Source: JACCXG01 sp963834305 (GTDB lineage: Bacteria > Acidobacteriota > Vicinamibacteria > Vicinamibacterales > 2-12-FULL-66-21). From it: a stretch of 64,000 nucleotides of DNA. Positions 43,201 to 52,280 of the stretch are shown piece by piece. How positions within the stretch are numbered: the stretch's first letter is position 1; the number at the start of each line of letters is the position of its first letter. The notes below the pieces were generated by a model. The model had not been told where the DNA came from, did no database searches, and saw nothing but the letters and a program-made list of their open reading frames with translations. A program made the position numbers and the translations under genes. The DNA lies in the NCBI GenBank assembly GCA_963834305.1, contig CAWIAX010000002.1:434001-498000 (forward strand), read 5' to 3'.

Positions 43201-44832
43201 TCGACGAACGTCACCTTGTTGATTTCGCGCAGCGTCGTCTTGCCGATGCAGCACCTGCTCGACGGCGCTCTCGCGCAGGAACCGCATGCCTTCTTCGCGC
43301 GCCGCCTTCTTGATCTCCGACGTCGGCCGCTTGTCGAGGATCATCTCGCGGATGTTGTCGGTCAGGTCGAGCAGCTCGCAGATCGCCGTGCGCCCCTTGT
43401 AGCCGGTGCCGCCGCACTCGATGCAGCCCGCCCCTTCGAAGAACTTGCCGCTGAACTCGAGCACCGGATCGAGCGCCGACTCCTCGAGCTGCGCCCGGGT
43501 GACCTTCGCCGGCCGCTTGCAGTGCACGCAGATGTTCCGCACCAGCCGCTGCGCCAGCACGCAGTTGAGCGCCGAGACGAACTGGTAGGCCTCGACCCCC
43601 ATGTTGAGGAAGCGGCCGAGCACGTCGAGCACGTTGTTGGCGTGGACGGTGGTGAACACCAGGTGGCCGGTCAGCGCCGAGTGGATGGCGATCTGCGCCG
43701 TCTCGGCGTCGCGGATCTCGCCGACCATGATCTTGTCGGGATCGTGGCGCAGGATCGAGCGCAGGCCGCGCGCGAACGTCAGCCCCTTCTTCTCGTTGAT
43801 CGGGATCTGGGTGATGCCGCGCAGCTGATACTCGACCGGATCCTCGATGGTGACGATCTTGTCCTCGATCGACTTGATCTCCGAGAGCGCCGCGTAGAGC
43901 GTCGTCGTCTTGCCGCTGCCGGTCGGGCCGGTGACCAGCACCATGCCGTAGGGCTCGGCGATGTACTTGCGGAAGCGGCGCAGCTCGTCCTCGGGGAAGC
44001 CGAGGATGTCGAGCCGCAGCTCGTGGAACTGCTCGCTGATCGACTCCTTGTCGAGGATGCGGATGACCGCGTCCTCGCCGTGCACGCTCGGCATGATCGA
44101 GACGCGGAAGTCGATGCTCTTGCCGCCGAGCCGCACCTTGAAGCGGCCGTCCTGCGGCACCCGCTTCTCGGCGATGTCGAGCTCCGCCATGACCTTGACG
44201 CGCGAGATGATCGTGCTGTGGAACCGCTTGTCGATCGGCCGCATCGCCGCCTGCAGCACGCCGTCGATGCGGTACTTCACGTGCACCGCATCGTCCTGCG
44301 TCTCGATGTGGATGTCGCTGGCGCGGCGCTGGATCGCCGAATAGATCGTGGTGTCGACCAGGCGGATGACCGGGCTCTGGTCCGCCGTCAGCTTGTCGAC
44401 GGTGAGCTGCTCGTCGACCCCGATCTCGTCCTCGCGCAGGATCTGCAGCTGGAAGCTCTCGGTCGCCTCCTCGAGCACGCGCTGCGAGCTCTCGCTCTTC
44501 TTGAGGATCGCCTGGATTGCCGACGGCGTGCCGACGGTGATCTTGATCGGCGTCGCCAGCAGCACCGCGAGCTCGTCGATCATCGGCAGGTCGGTCGGAT
44601 CCGACACGACGATGACCAGGGCGCTGCCGTCGCGCCGGTACGGCACGAAGCCGTAGCGCAGCATCAGGTCGGCGGGAATCGCCCGGAACAGCTCGTGGTC
44701 GATGCTGAACTGCGCGAGGTCGACGAACGGCAGCCGGTAGCGCTCCGCCAGCCGCCGGGCGTGCGCCGCCTCGGCCAGCTGCTCGGCTGGCGTGACTTCC
44801 GGAGCCCCGACGTAGATCTCGCCCTCGTTCAT
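43197..44832 (-). CDS. pilB: PilB/GspE-type assembly ATPase, frameshifted at the 3' end
   Basis: Hexameric ATPase that drives pilus or pseudopilus extension. N-terminal MshEN/T2SSE_N domain (about 15-115), then the catalytic domain with Walker A GPTGSGKT at 302-309, the Asp box IVTIEDPVEYQL, Walker B IMVGEIRDAETAQ, His box and the tetracysteine zinc site CVHC...CIEC (about 436-475). Only the last 20 residues are affected: an extra base at 43248 breaks VLIGKTTLREINKVTFVE, and its stop then overlaps the pilM ATG. About 544 residues when repaired. No PilT retraction ATPase is seen in the window. Confidence 0.92.
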
Positions 44833-44875
44833 ATCCCCTGACCTTCGTTCCGTCTCCGCAACGACGGTGCCGGCG

Positions 44876-46083
44876 TCACGACAGGCCGCCCATGTTGAAG
44901 AGCGGCATGTAGAGCGCGAGGAGGAGCCCCGCGATCACGATGCCCATCACCACCAGCATCAGCGGCTCCACCAGCGTGATGAAGCGGCTGAGATTGGTGT
45001 CGATCTCCTCGTCGAAGAAGTCGGCGAGGCTGTTCAGCATCTCCTGCAGCGCGCCGGTGGACTCCCCCACCTCGACCATCTTGACCGCGACGTCCGCGAA
45101 GGCGCCGCTTTCGTTCATCGCCGCCGCGAGCGCCCGCCCCTCGCGCACCTTCTGCCCCGCCACCTCGCAGCTCCCGCGCGATGTAGCGGTTCTTGATCGA
45201 CTTGGCCGAGACGTCGATGGCGTTGACCAGCGGAATGCCGCCGCCGAGCAGCGTCGCCAGCGTGCGCGACGCCTGGGAGGTCGAGAACTTCCGCGCGATC
45301 GGCCCGATCGCCGGCAGCTGCAGGAGCCAGCGGTCGAGCCGCTCGCCGCTGCGCCGGATGCCGGAACCACATCCACAACCCGACCACCGCCCCCGCCAGC
45401 GCCAGCAGGATCAGCACGAAGTAGCCGCGCGCGAAGTTCGAGACCGCCACGATCATGCGCGTCGAGAGCGGCAGCTCGCGGTCGAACTGCGCGTAGAACG
45501 CCCCGAACTCCGGCACCACCCGCAGCACGATGATCGAGACCACCACCAGCGACAGCGCCAGCAGGATGACCGGATAGACCAGCGCCGAAATCGTCTTGCG
45601 CCGGACCGTGGCGACCACCTTGACGTAGGCGACGTAGCGGCGGATGACCTGCTCGAGGTTGCCGCTCTTCTCGCCGGCCAGGAGCGAGGCGGTGTAGACG
45701 CCGGGGAACAGCGCGCCATGCGCCTCGAACGCCTCCGACAGCGCACTGCCCGCCCGCACCCGCTCCTGCACGTCGTCCAGGACCGACTTGAAGAGAGGGT
45801 TGGCGACCCGCCGCCGCAGGATGTCGAGCGACTGGACGAGCGGCATGCCCGCCTTCAGCAGGGTGGCCAGCTCCTGGTTGAAGACCAGGAACTCGCGCGT
45901 CGAGACCCGCGCCCGGGTGGGAAGCGGAATGCGGCCCAGAGCGAGACCGCCCGCCCGCTGGATGCCGAGAACGTAGAGGCCCTTGTCCTCGAACTCCCGC
46001 CGGAGGCGCGCTTCGCTGTCGGCGGCGTAGATCCCTTCGATGATCTCGCCTCCGGGAGTTCCGAGCCTGCAGCGAAACTCCAC
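44876..46083 (-). CDS. pilC: PilC/GspF inner-membrane platform protein, two frameshifts
   Basis: Membrane platform for pilin extrusion. Repaired length about 401 residues. The first frame holds MEFRCRLGTPGGEIIEGIYA and the T2SSF domain 1 (STREFLVFNQELATLLKAGM, the VYPVILLALSLVVVSIIVLR helix). An extra base at 45360 shifts the middle (IRRSGERLDRWLLQLPAIGP, NRYIARE) and a second at 45167 shifts to the end (EVAGQKVREGRALAAAM, FITLVEPLMLVVMGIVIAGL). All expected family blocks are there across the three frames. It is the first gene of the minus-strand pilus operon. Confidence 0.9.
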
Positions 46084-46160
46084 CGGCTACCGCCCGTGTC
46101 CCCGCCGCCCGGCGCAAGCTCTTGTCACTGTTGACATTATCGGCCGACCGCAATCCGCAA

Positions 46161-46166
46161 ATTATA
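46161..46166 (-). promoter_or_regulatory. Candidate -10 element of the pilus operon
   Basis: TATAAT on the minus strand, 78 bases upstream of the pilC start, in the AT-richest part of a 180-base gap. No good -35 is seen, so an activator may be needed. Confidence 0.4.
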
Positions 46167-46264
46167 CATCAGCCGATCCGGGCCAGCCGGGCCGGATCGG
46201 GACGCAGGTCTTCTGGTTAGACAGGGAATGGGAGTGGGTGGCTTGGTGCGGCGCCGCGGCGCGG

Positions 46265-46937
46265 CTATTTGAGGCCCGCGAGCGAAAGAATCCGCTTCAC
46301 GTAGGTCCGGGTCTCGCGATACGGCGGGATGCCGTTGAACTTCCGCACCGCGCCTTCCCCGGCGTTGTAGGCCGCCAGCGCCAGTTCCACGCCCCACCGG
46401 TCGATCAGGGACTTCAGGTGCTTGACCCCGGCCGCGATGTTGGCCTTCGGATCGTAGGGATTGCGCAGGTTGTACTGGCGGGCCGTCGCGGGCATCAGCT
46501 GCATCAGGCCCATGGCGCCCTTGTGCGACCGGGCGGTCGGCCGGTTGTTCGATTCGACCTTGATGAGCGCCTGCACCAGCATCGGGTCCACACCGTGGGC
46601 CTGCGCCATGGCTCGCGATGATCTCGCCGTAGGGCCCGTCCGGCACCGCCGCCTCGTCGTTTTCCGGCGTGACCGGCTCGGAAGCGGCGGGCGCCGGCGG
46701 CTGGGGCTCCTGGTAGGGGACCTCGTCCGGGACGATCCGGTCAACCAGCGACCGCGCACAGGTCAGCTCGCCGCCGCTGCGCATCTGCAGTACCACCGAG
46801 TCTCCGTCGATGCGGTGGGACGACACCGACAGGGTGGCGCCAGACGTCAGCACGACGAGCTCGGCACGGGCCGGCGCCGCGGACATCACAACAAACAGGG
46901 CGGCCAGCGAAAAGAAACAGGGGAGTCTCAGAAGCAT
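46265..46937 (-). CDS. SLT-type lytic transglycosylase, frameshifted
   Basis: Exported peptidoglycan-cleaving enzyme. It starts at ATG 46937 with a signal peptide (MLLRLPCFFSLAALFVVM). A short N-terminal beta region (ELVVLTSGATLSVSSHRIDG) precedes the SLT domain. The frame breaks at an extra base at 46610, between GPYGEIIAS and MAQAHGVDPMLVQALIKVES. The SLT motifs are then complete: catalytic Glu in ALIKVESNN, GAMGLMQLMPATA, NIAAGVKHLK, LALAAYNAGEGAV and YVKRI. About 223 residues repaired. It may serve wall opening for the pilus operon beside it. Confidence 0.85.
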
Positions 46938-46982
46938 GCGAGGTCCCCATCCTACCATCCAGCCGACGGATGTGTCCAGAAA

Positions 46983-47035
46983 CACTACAGAAGAGGTCCC
47001 CGGGCGAGCCCCTGGAGCCCGGCCGAGCTGTAGTG
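46983..47035. terminator. Structured hairpin after the lipoprotein gene
   Basis: CACTACAG/CTGTAGTG forms a perfect 8-bp outer stem, with an inner CCGGGC/GCCCGG stem. On the minus strand it follows the stop of the 47079 gene and is trailed by only TTT, so termination is possible but not certain. Confidence 0.4.
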
Positions 47036-47078
47036 AAGTGCGAGCTCTGTATTGGAGAGATGGGTCCCGTCGCGGCGG

Positions 47079-47969
47079 TCAGCGCGCGTCGAGGAACAGG
47101 TGGAACACTCTGATGCCCAGCTCGCGCGTGTCGCCGCCGCCAGGCGCGAACGTGCGGTCCACGGCAATCTCCAGCTCCACCAGCTCGCGCGACCCGAACT
47201 GCTCGACGGCCACGGGGAACGTCAGCAGCTTCTTCTCCCGGGAATCGGCGGCAAACGTGGCAATCACCTGACTGCCGATGCTGATCGTCACCTGCTGCGG
47301 CGGCGTGAAGAGGTCGGGACGGGCATCGTACTCGAGGAAGAGGGTGGCCGCCTTGCCAGGATTCTTGAACGAGGTCACGGCGCGCTTCCCCGTCCATCGC
47401 CACTCGGACGCGGGGTTGTCGGCCGCCAGCTCGGCCGGATGCCAGCCGTCCTTGTCCACCAGCAGGATGTTCTCGGAAACCGGCAGCACCTCAAAGCGCC
47501 CGACAACGTATTCGCGGCGGGAGGCTTCTTGGGCGGAGAGCGCCAGGCGCCGGCCGGCGTCGGAGTAGAGCCCGAGGCGGACCTCCGCGTCGCCGACGTG
47601 CGGGTAGTTCGGCACGAACACCGTCCGCGAATATTCGATCGTCTCCCCCGGCGTCCACTGCGACGTCGGCTTGACCGGATAGTGATCGTCGGTCCACATC
47701 TGCTCGCCATCCGGCGTCAGCACGTGGACGAAGACCCGGTAGTCGCCGTCGATCTTCGCGCCCGGCGCCACCTGGAAGCGATACGTCAGCGTGACCGGGC
47801 TGCCGATGGCCGCCTGCGCCCGCGACATCGTGAAGCCCGGCGTCGCGACCGGCGGGTCGTTCGCTTCCTCGCGGCCGCACCCGGCCGGCACGGCTGCCAT
47901 CAGCGCCACGCAGAGCATCGCGCGCACGCTCTGCACACACACATCCTTGACGAGTCTTGTCTGCTTCAT
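47079..47969 (-). CDS. Lipoprotein of unknown function
   Basis: 296 residues. The signal peptide ends in a lipobox-like VPAGC (Cys31). Two all-beta segments follow: about 40-160 with PVTLTYRFQVAPGAKIDGDY and YRVFVHVLTPDGEQMWTDDH, and about 165-296 with LFLEYDARPDLFTPPQQVTI. The first resembles domains that follow glycan-related membrane proteins, but I do not recognise a named family. No catalytic motif is visible. It is divergent from the BMC genes, with only a short gap. Confidence 0.7.
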   Translation of the reverse strand: MKQTRLVKDVCVQSVRAMLCVALMAAVPAGCGREEANDPPVATPGFTMSRAQAAIGSPVTLTYRFQVAPGAKIDGDYRVFVHVLTPDGEQMWTDDHYPVKPTSQWTPGETIEYSRTVFVPNYPHVGDAEVRLGLYSDAGRRLALSAQEASRREYVVGRFEVLPVSENILLVDKDGWHPAELAADNPASEWRWTGKRAVTSFKNPGKAATLFLEYDARPDLFTPPQQVTISIGSQVIATFAADSREKKLLTFPVAVEQFGSRELVELEIAVDRTFAPGGGDTRELGIRVFHLFLDAR

Positions 47970-47982
47970 GCGGAGGGAGGAT

Positions 47983-48009
47983 GGTACTGCAGTTGTTCGA
48001 GGTACTGCA
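47983..48009. promoter_or_regulatory. Direct repeat GGTACTGCA, operator candidate
   Basis: Two identical 9-mers at 47983-47991 and 48001-48009, spaced exactly 18 bases, in the divergent gap between the lipoprotein and BMC genes. The first overlaps the palindrome ACTGCAGT. Such phasing suits a dimeric regulator. Prediction only. Confidence 0.4.
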
Positions 48010-48032
48010 ATATGTTAGCCTTCGACTCGGTT

Positions 48033-48323
48033 ATGTCAGACGCGCTCGGTCTCGTGGAAACCAAAGGGTTGATTGGCGCCATCGAAGCGGCGGACGCCAT
48101 GGTCAAGACGGCCAACGTGGTGCTCGCCGGCAAGGAGTACATCGGCGCCGGTTACGTCACGGTGATGGTGCGGGGGGACGTCGGGGCCGTCAAGGCCGCG
48201 ACCGACGCCGGCGCCGCCGCGGCCCGCCGTGTCGGCGAGCTGATCTCCGTGCACGTCATCCCGCGGCCGCACGCGGAAGTCGAGAAGGTGCTGCCGAAGG
48301 CCAAGGACTCGAAGGCGTCGTAA
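48033..48323 (+). CDS. Bacterial microcompartment hexameric shell protein (BMC-H)
   Basis: 96 residues, a single BMC domain (PduA/EutM/CcmK type): SDALGLVETKGLIGAIEAAD, VVLAGKEYIGAGYVTVMVRG, VGAVKAATDAGAAAARRVGE, ISVHVIPRPHAEVEKVLP. The pore loop region around KEYIGAGYV is of the PduA-like class. I chose ATG 48033 because it matches the family start; ATG 48012 adds MLAFDSV and has a GAGG ribosome site. It is followed directly (TAA then ATG) by the aldehyde dehydrogenase. No pentameric (BMC-P) or trimeric shell genes are in the window. Confidence 0.94.
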   Translation: MSDALGLVETKGLIGAIEAADAMVKTANVVLAGKEYIGAGYVTVMVRGDVGAVKAATDAGAAAARRVGELISVHVIPRPHAEVEKVLPKAKDSKAS

Positions 48324-50087
48324 ATGCCGGATCGGTCCGACCGAGACCTCGCCTCCGCCCAGGAAGCGCGGACGCTCGCCCGCCGCGCCAAGGACGCCGC
48401 CGCCACCCTCGCCGAGCTCTCCCAGGCTCAGATCGACGCCATCGTCGATGCGATGGCCGCCGCGGTGACCCCCCAGGCCGAAGCCCTCGCCCGCCTCGCC
48501 CACGAAGAGACCGGCTACGGCGTCGTGGCCGACAAGGTTCAGAAGAACCTGTTCGCCTCCGAGAAGGTCTACAACTTCATCAAGCCGATCAAGACGGTCG
48601 GTGTCATCCGCCGCCTCGACGACCGCAAGGTCATCGAGATCGCCGAGCCCTTCGGCGTGGTCTGCGCCATCGTCCCGTCGACAAACCCTACGTCGACAGC
48701 GATTTACAAGATTTTGATCGCGCTCAAGGCGCGGTGCCCGATCGTCATCAGCCCCCACCCGGCCGCGGTCCGCTGCATCACCCGGGTGGCCGAGATCATG
48801 GAGGAGGCCGCACGCCGCGCCGGCGCGCCCGACGGTTCGATCTCCTGGATGAAGACGGTGACGATCGAGGGCACCCAGGAGCTGATGAAGGCGCGGGAGA
48901 CGGCGGTCATCCTGGCGACGGGCGGGATGGGCCTCGTCCGCGCCGCCTACAGCGCCGGGAAACCGGCCTACGGCGTCGGTCCCGGAAACGCCCCCGCCTT
49001 CATCGAGCGGAGCGCCGACCTGGCCAAGGCCGTCCGCGACATCATCACGGGCAAGACCTTCGACAACGGCGTGCTCTGCTCCTCCGAGAACTCGGTCGTG
49101 GTCGATGCCCCGGTGGTTGAAGAGGTGAAGCGCGCGTTCCAGGCCGGCGGCGGCTACTTCATGTCCGCGGCCGAGATCGACGCGGTAGGCCGGGTGCTCG
49201 TCAGCCCGCAGCGGCTTCCCAATCCGGCGCTCGTGGGGCGGCCAGCGGCCTATATCGCCAAACAGGCCGGCATCACGGTGCCCGAGGGCACGCGGGTCCT
49301 GCTGGCGGAGCTGGCCGGCGTGGGGCGGGACTACCCGCTCTCGATCGAGAAGCTGTGCCCCGTCCTCTCCTTCTATATTGTCAGCGACTGGCGTGAAGGC
49401 TGCGAGCGGTGCAAGCAGATTCTGCGCTACGGCGGCATGGGGCACACGATGTCGATCCACAGCCGGAACGACGACATCATCCTGCAGTTCGGCCTGAAAA
49501 AACCCGCCTACCGGGTGGTCGTCAATTCCCCGACCACGCACGGGTCCATCGGGCTGACCACGGGGCTCGATCCCGCGATGACGCTGGGGTGCGGGGGCTA
49601 CGGCGGCAACATCACGTCCGACAACATCTCCCCCCGTCACCTGCTCAACATCAAGCGTCTCGCCTACGAAATCACCCCGGCGGTCGTCCGCACCGGGAGG
49701 GCGGAGGATGCGCCGGCGGCGGCGCCGCTGCCCAAGGCGCCGGCCGTCGCGGCCCCGACCGGGCTGACGGCAGACTCGCTGGCCCGCAGGATTGACCAGT
49801 TTTTGGCGTCGCGGGGGTATACTCCGCCGTCGGCCGCTGCCGTCCCGTCCCCGGCTCCCCCGGCTGCGCCGCCCGCACCGGCCACCCCCGGACGGACAGG
49901 CGCCCCCCAGCCCGCAGCCGCGGCGGCCACCGAAAAGCCCGCCGATTTCGTCTGCGAAGACGATGTGCGGCAAGCGGTGAGGCAGGGGCGGAAGATAACA
50001 ATCGCGGAGCGATCGATCGTGACGCCGGCGGCGCGCGACCTCGGGGAGCAGCATCGGTTGTTCGTGTATGCCGCGTGGCCCAGATAG
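48324..50087 (+). CDS. BMC-associated acylating aldehyde dehydrogenase with C-terminal extension
   Basis: Probably oxidises an aldehyde to acyl-CoA with NAD+ inside a shell, like EutE/PduP. 587 residues. Catalytic domain about 1-455: PFGVVCAIVPSTNPTSTAIY, YGVGPGNAPAFIE, catalytic Cys252 in DNGVLCSSENSVV, and GCGGYGGNITSDN. After a Pro/Ala linker comes an amphipathic helix TADSLARRIDQFLASRG (about 481-497), the form of an encapsulation peptide. A second Pro/Ala linker follows, then a 45-residue end domain (DFVCEDDVRQAVRQGRKITI; VTPAARDLGEQHRLF) of the kind seen at ends of other BMC enzymes. PduP carries its targeting peptide at the N-terminus, so this layout differs. Confidence 0.88.
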   Translation: MPDRSDRDLASAQEARTLARRAKDAAATLAELSQAQIDAIVDAMAAAVTPQAEALARLAHEETGYGVVADKVQKNLFASEKVYNFIKPIKTVGVIRRLDDRKVIEIAEPFGVVCAIVPSTNPTSTAIYKILIALKARCPIVISPHPAAVRCITRVAEIMEEAARRAGAPDGSISWMKTVTIEGTQELMKARETAVILATGGMGLVRAAYSAGKPAYGVGPGNAPAFIERSADLAKAVRDIITGKTFDNGVLCSSENSVVVDAPVVEEVKRAFQAGGGYFMSAAEIDAVGRVLVSPQRLPNPALVGRPAAYIAKQAGITVPEGTRVLLAELAGVGRDYPLSIEKLCPVLSFYIVSDWREGCERCKQILRYGGMGHTMSIHSRNDDIILQFGLKKPAYRVVVNSPTTHGSIGLTTGLDPAMTLGCGGYGGNITSDNISPRHLLNIKRLAYEITPAVVRTGRAEDAPAAAPLPKAPAVAAPTGLTADSLARRIDQFLASRGYTPPSAAAVPSPAPPAAPPAPATPGRTGAPQPAAAAATEKPADFVCEDDVRQAVRQGRKITIAERSIVTPAARDLGEQHRLFVYAAWPR

Positions 50088-50385
50088 CCACAACTCTTGA
50101 TGGGGTTGGGGTTACGGTTGACCTTGCCGGGCAGGCAGTGCTATTCTGACCTCCCCAGCCGTACCCAGGGTTCCCAACAACTCGTCCGCGCGCGCCTGGC
50201 CGCGGGCGGTCACAGTCTGCAGACTCCTACCGCGGCCACGCCGCGGCCCGTTGGTGGAAGGCTCGCCGGCCGGCAGCACGGTCGCCCGGCGCAGACAAAT
50301 AATGGAGCCCCCCGGCAGGGGGGCGACCTCAACAGGGACTGGCAGCGCGTCGTCGCGCGGCCGAAGCCCTCGCGGGAGCGCCCGA

Positions 50386-52110
50386 ATGTCCAGTCGTGCC
50401 TGGCTGCCGTCCCCCCTCGCATGTCTTGCAGGCGCCTGTGTGGCGCTGGCGGCATGTGGCGGAAATCCGAAGCCGCAGTCGCCCTCCGCGCCGCCCCAGC
50501 CGGCGTCCGCGGCCGTCCCTGTACCTCTACAGGCGCCGCCGCCCACGCCGGATCCCGTCAGCAGCCTGATCGCCGCCTCGCAGGAGCACTTTGCCGTTGG
50601 CGAGCGCGAATTGAAGCTTGGTCATCTCGACCGCGCCCGCCAGGAGTTCGACCGGGCGGTGGACGTGTTGCTCGAGTCCCCCTACGGCGCGCGGTCCGAC
50701 GCCCGGCTGCGCGAACACTTCGACCGGCTGATCGACCGCATCAACGCCCACGAAGTGACCGCGCTGGCCCAGGGGGACGGGTTCTCCGAACGGCGCACCG
50801 AGCCCGCCTCGATCGACGAGATTCTCTCCATCGCGACGTTCCCGAGACCGGACGCCGCCGCCTCGACCGAAGCCACCGTCGCGGCCAATCTGGCAGCCAC
50901 CGAACACGACGTCCCGATTCCGCAGAACGAACAGGTCCTGGCGGCGGTCGAGCTCCTCAGCGGGCGCCTGCGCGACTACGTGCAGGAGAGCCTGGTGCGC
51001 GGCGCGAAGTACCTGCCGATGATCCAGAACGTGTTCCGGGCCGAAGGGCTGCCGCTGGACCTGGCGTACATCCCGGTCATCGAGAGCGGCTTCAAGACCA
51101 ACGCGCTGTCCAAGGCGAGCGCCAAGGGGCCCTGGCAGTTCATGAAGCCGACGGCGAAGGACCACGGGCTCAAGACCGACTGGTACGTCGACGAGCGGTC
51201 GGATCCCGAGAAGGCCACGGTTGCCGCCGCCAAATATCTCAAGATGCTGCACAAGCTGTTCGACGGCGACTGGCACCTCGTGCTGGCCGCCTACAACGGC
51301 GGGCAGGGACGGGTGCAGCGCGCGCTGAAGGCCTCGCGCACCAGCGACTTCTGGTCGCTCGCGCAGTCGTCGCGCTATCTGCCGAAGGAAACCCGCGCCT
51401 ACGTGCCGCTCATCCTCGCCGCCATCATCGTGGCCAAGAGCCCGGCACAATACGGCCTGGAATCCGCCGCCGCCGAGGCGCTCGCGTACGACAAGGTGGC
51501 GCTGCCGCGCGCCGTCGACCTGCGCCGGGTCGCCGAGTGGACGGGCACGACCATCGACGAGATCCAGTCCCTCAACCCCGAGCTCCGGCGCTGGACCACG
51601 CCGGTGAAGTACCCGGACTATGAAGTAAAGGTGCCGCAGGGGACGGCTGACAAGCTGCGGGCGGAGCTCGCGGACGCTGACCCGTCTGAGCTGGGGGCGC
51701 TCAACTGGTACACGGTCAGGCGCGGGGAGACGCTCGCCACCGTCGCGCGCAAGCTGCGCGTGAGCCGGGTGGATCTGGCGGAAGCCAACCATCTGACGAC
51801 CCGCTCGCGCCTCCGCTCGGGCCAGGAGCTGATCATCCCGCGCGCGCCCGCCACGCTGCTGGCCGCCCGCGCGGAACGGCCGGCGCCGGTGACCGTCGCG
51901 TCGCGCGCCATCGGCGGGCCGGCCTCGGTCGCCACGGTGAAGCGCGCCGCCGAGACCAGCCGGCCGCTGACCTACCGGGTGAAGCGCGGCGACACGCTCT
52001 CGTCGATCGCCCGCCTCTTCGACACCACGGTCGAGAAGCTCAAGCGCATGAACCAGATTCGCGGCAACCTGATCACCGTCGGCAGCCGGCTGACCGTCCC
52101 GGCCAACTAG
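50386..52110 (+). CDS. mltD: MltD-like lytic transglycosylase with LysM domains
   Basis: 574 residues from ATG 50386, chosen because it opens a lipoprotein signal (PLACLAGACVALAACGG). Pro-rich tether, then a helical region, the SLT domain (about 210-350; catalytic Glu in YIPVIESGFKTNA, SAKGPWQFMKPTA, LVLAAYNGGQGRVQ, and LPKETRAYVPLIL as in MltD). Two LysM modules follow: NWYTVRRGETLATVARKLRV and LTYRVKRGDTLSSIARLFDT. Outer-membrane bound and peptidoglycan-binding. The 298 bases in front (50088-50385) are GC-rich, with several possible GC hairpins but no riboswitch I recognise. Confidence 0.92.
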   Translation: MSSRAWLPSPLACLAGACVALAACGGNPKPQSPSAPPQPASAAVPVPLQAPPPTPDPVSSLIAASQEHFAVGERELKLGHLDRARQEFDRAVDVLLESPYGARSDARLREHFDRLIDRINAHEVTALAQGDGFSERRTEPASIDEILSIATFPRPDAAASTEATVAANLAATEHDVPIPQNEQVLAAVELLSGRLRDYVQESLVRGAKYLPMIQNVFRAEGLPLDLAYIPVIESGFKTNALSKASAKGPWQFMKPTAKDHGLKTDWYVDERSDPEKATVAAAKYLKMLHKLFDGDWHLVLAAYNGGQGRVQRALKASRTSDFWSLAQSSRYLPKETRAYVPLILAAIIVAKSPAQYGLESAAAEALAYDKVALPRAVDLRRVAEWTGTTIDEIQSLNPELRRWTTPVKYPDYEVKVPQGTADKLRAELADADPSELGALNWYTVRRGETLATVARKLRVSRVDLAEANHLTTRSRLRSGQELIIPRAPATLLAARAERPAPVTVASRAIGGPASVATVKRAAETSRPLTYRVKRGDTLSSIARLFDTTVEKLKRMNQIRGNLITVGSRLTVPAN

Positions 52111-52280
52111 CCGTCCCCGCACCCGTCGCGCGACTCCGTGGCCCCGGCTGCGGAGCTCGCGCCCGGCACTTTCCGCGTACCCGGCCCGCGGCGCGCATCT
52201 CAGTTCCTGCGCGCTCGCACCCTTCCCTCACGAAATCCCCGGCAAATCGCCAGGCACGGCTTCTTGCATTGCCCGGATGC

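Noticed and set aside
50088..50385. Riboswitch or small gene before the LysM transglycosylase
   Set aside because: GC-rich, with possible hairpins, but no ydaO/c-di-AMP, GEMM or cobalamin core. Open frames here are extensions of the mltD frame or shadows.
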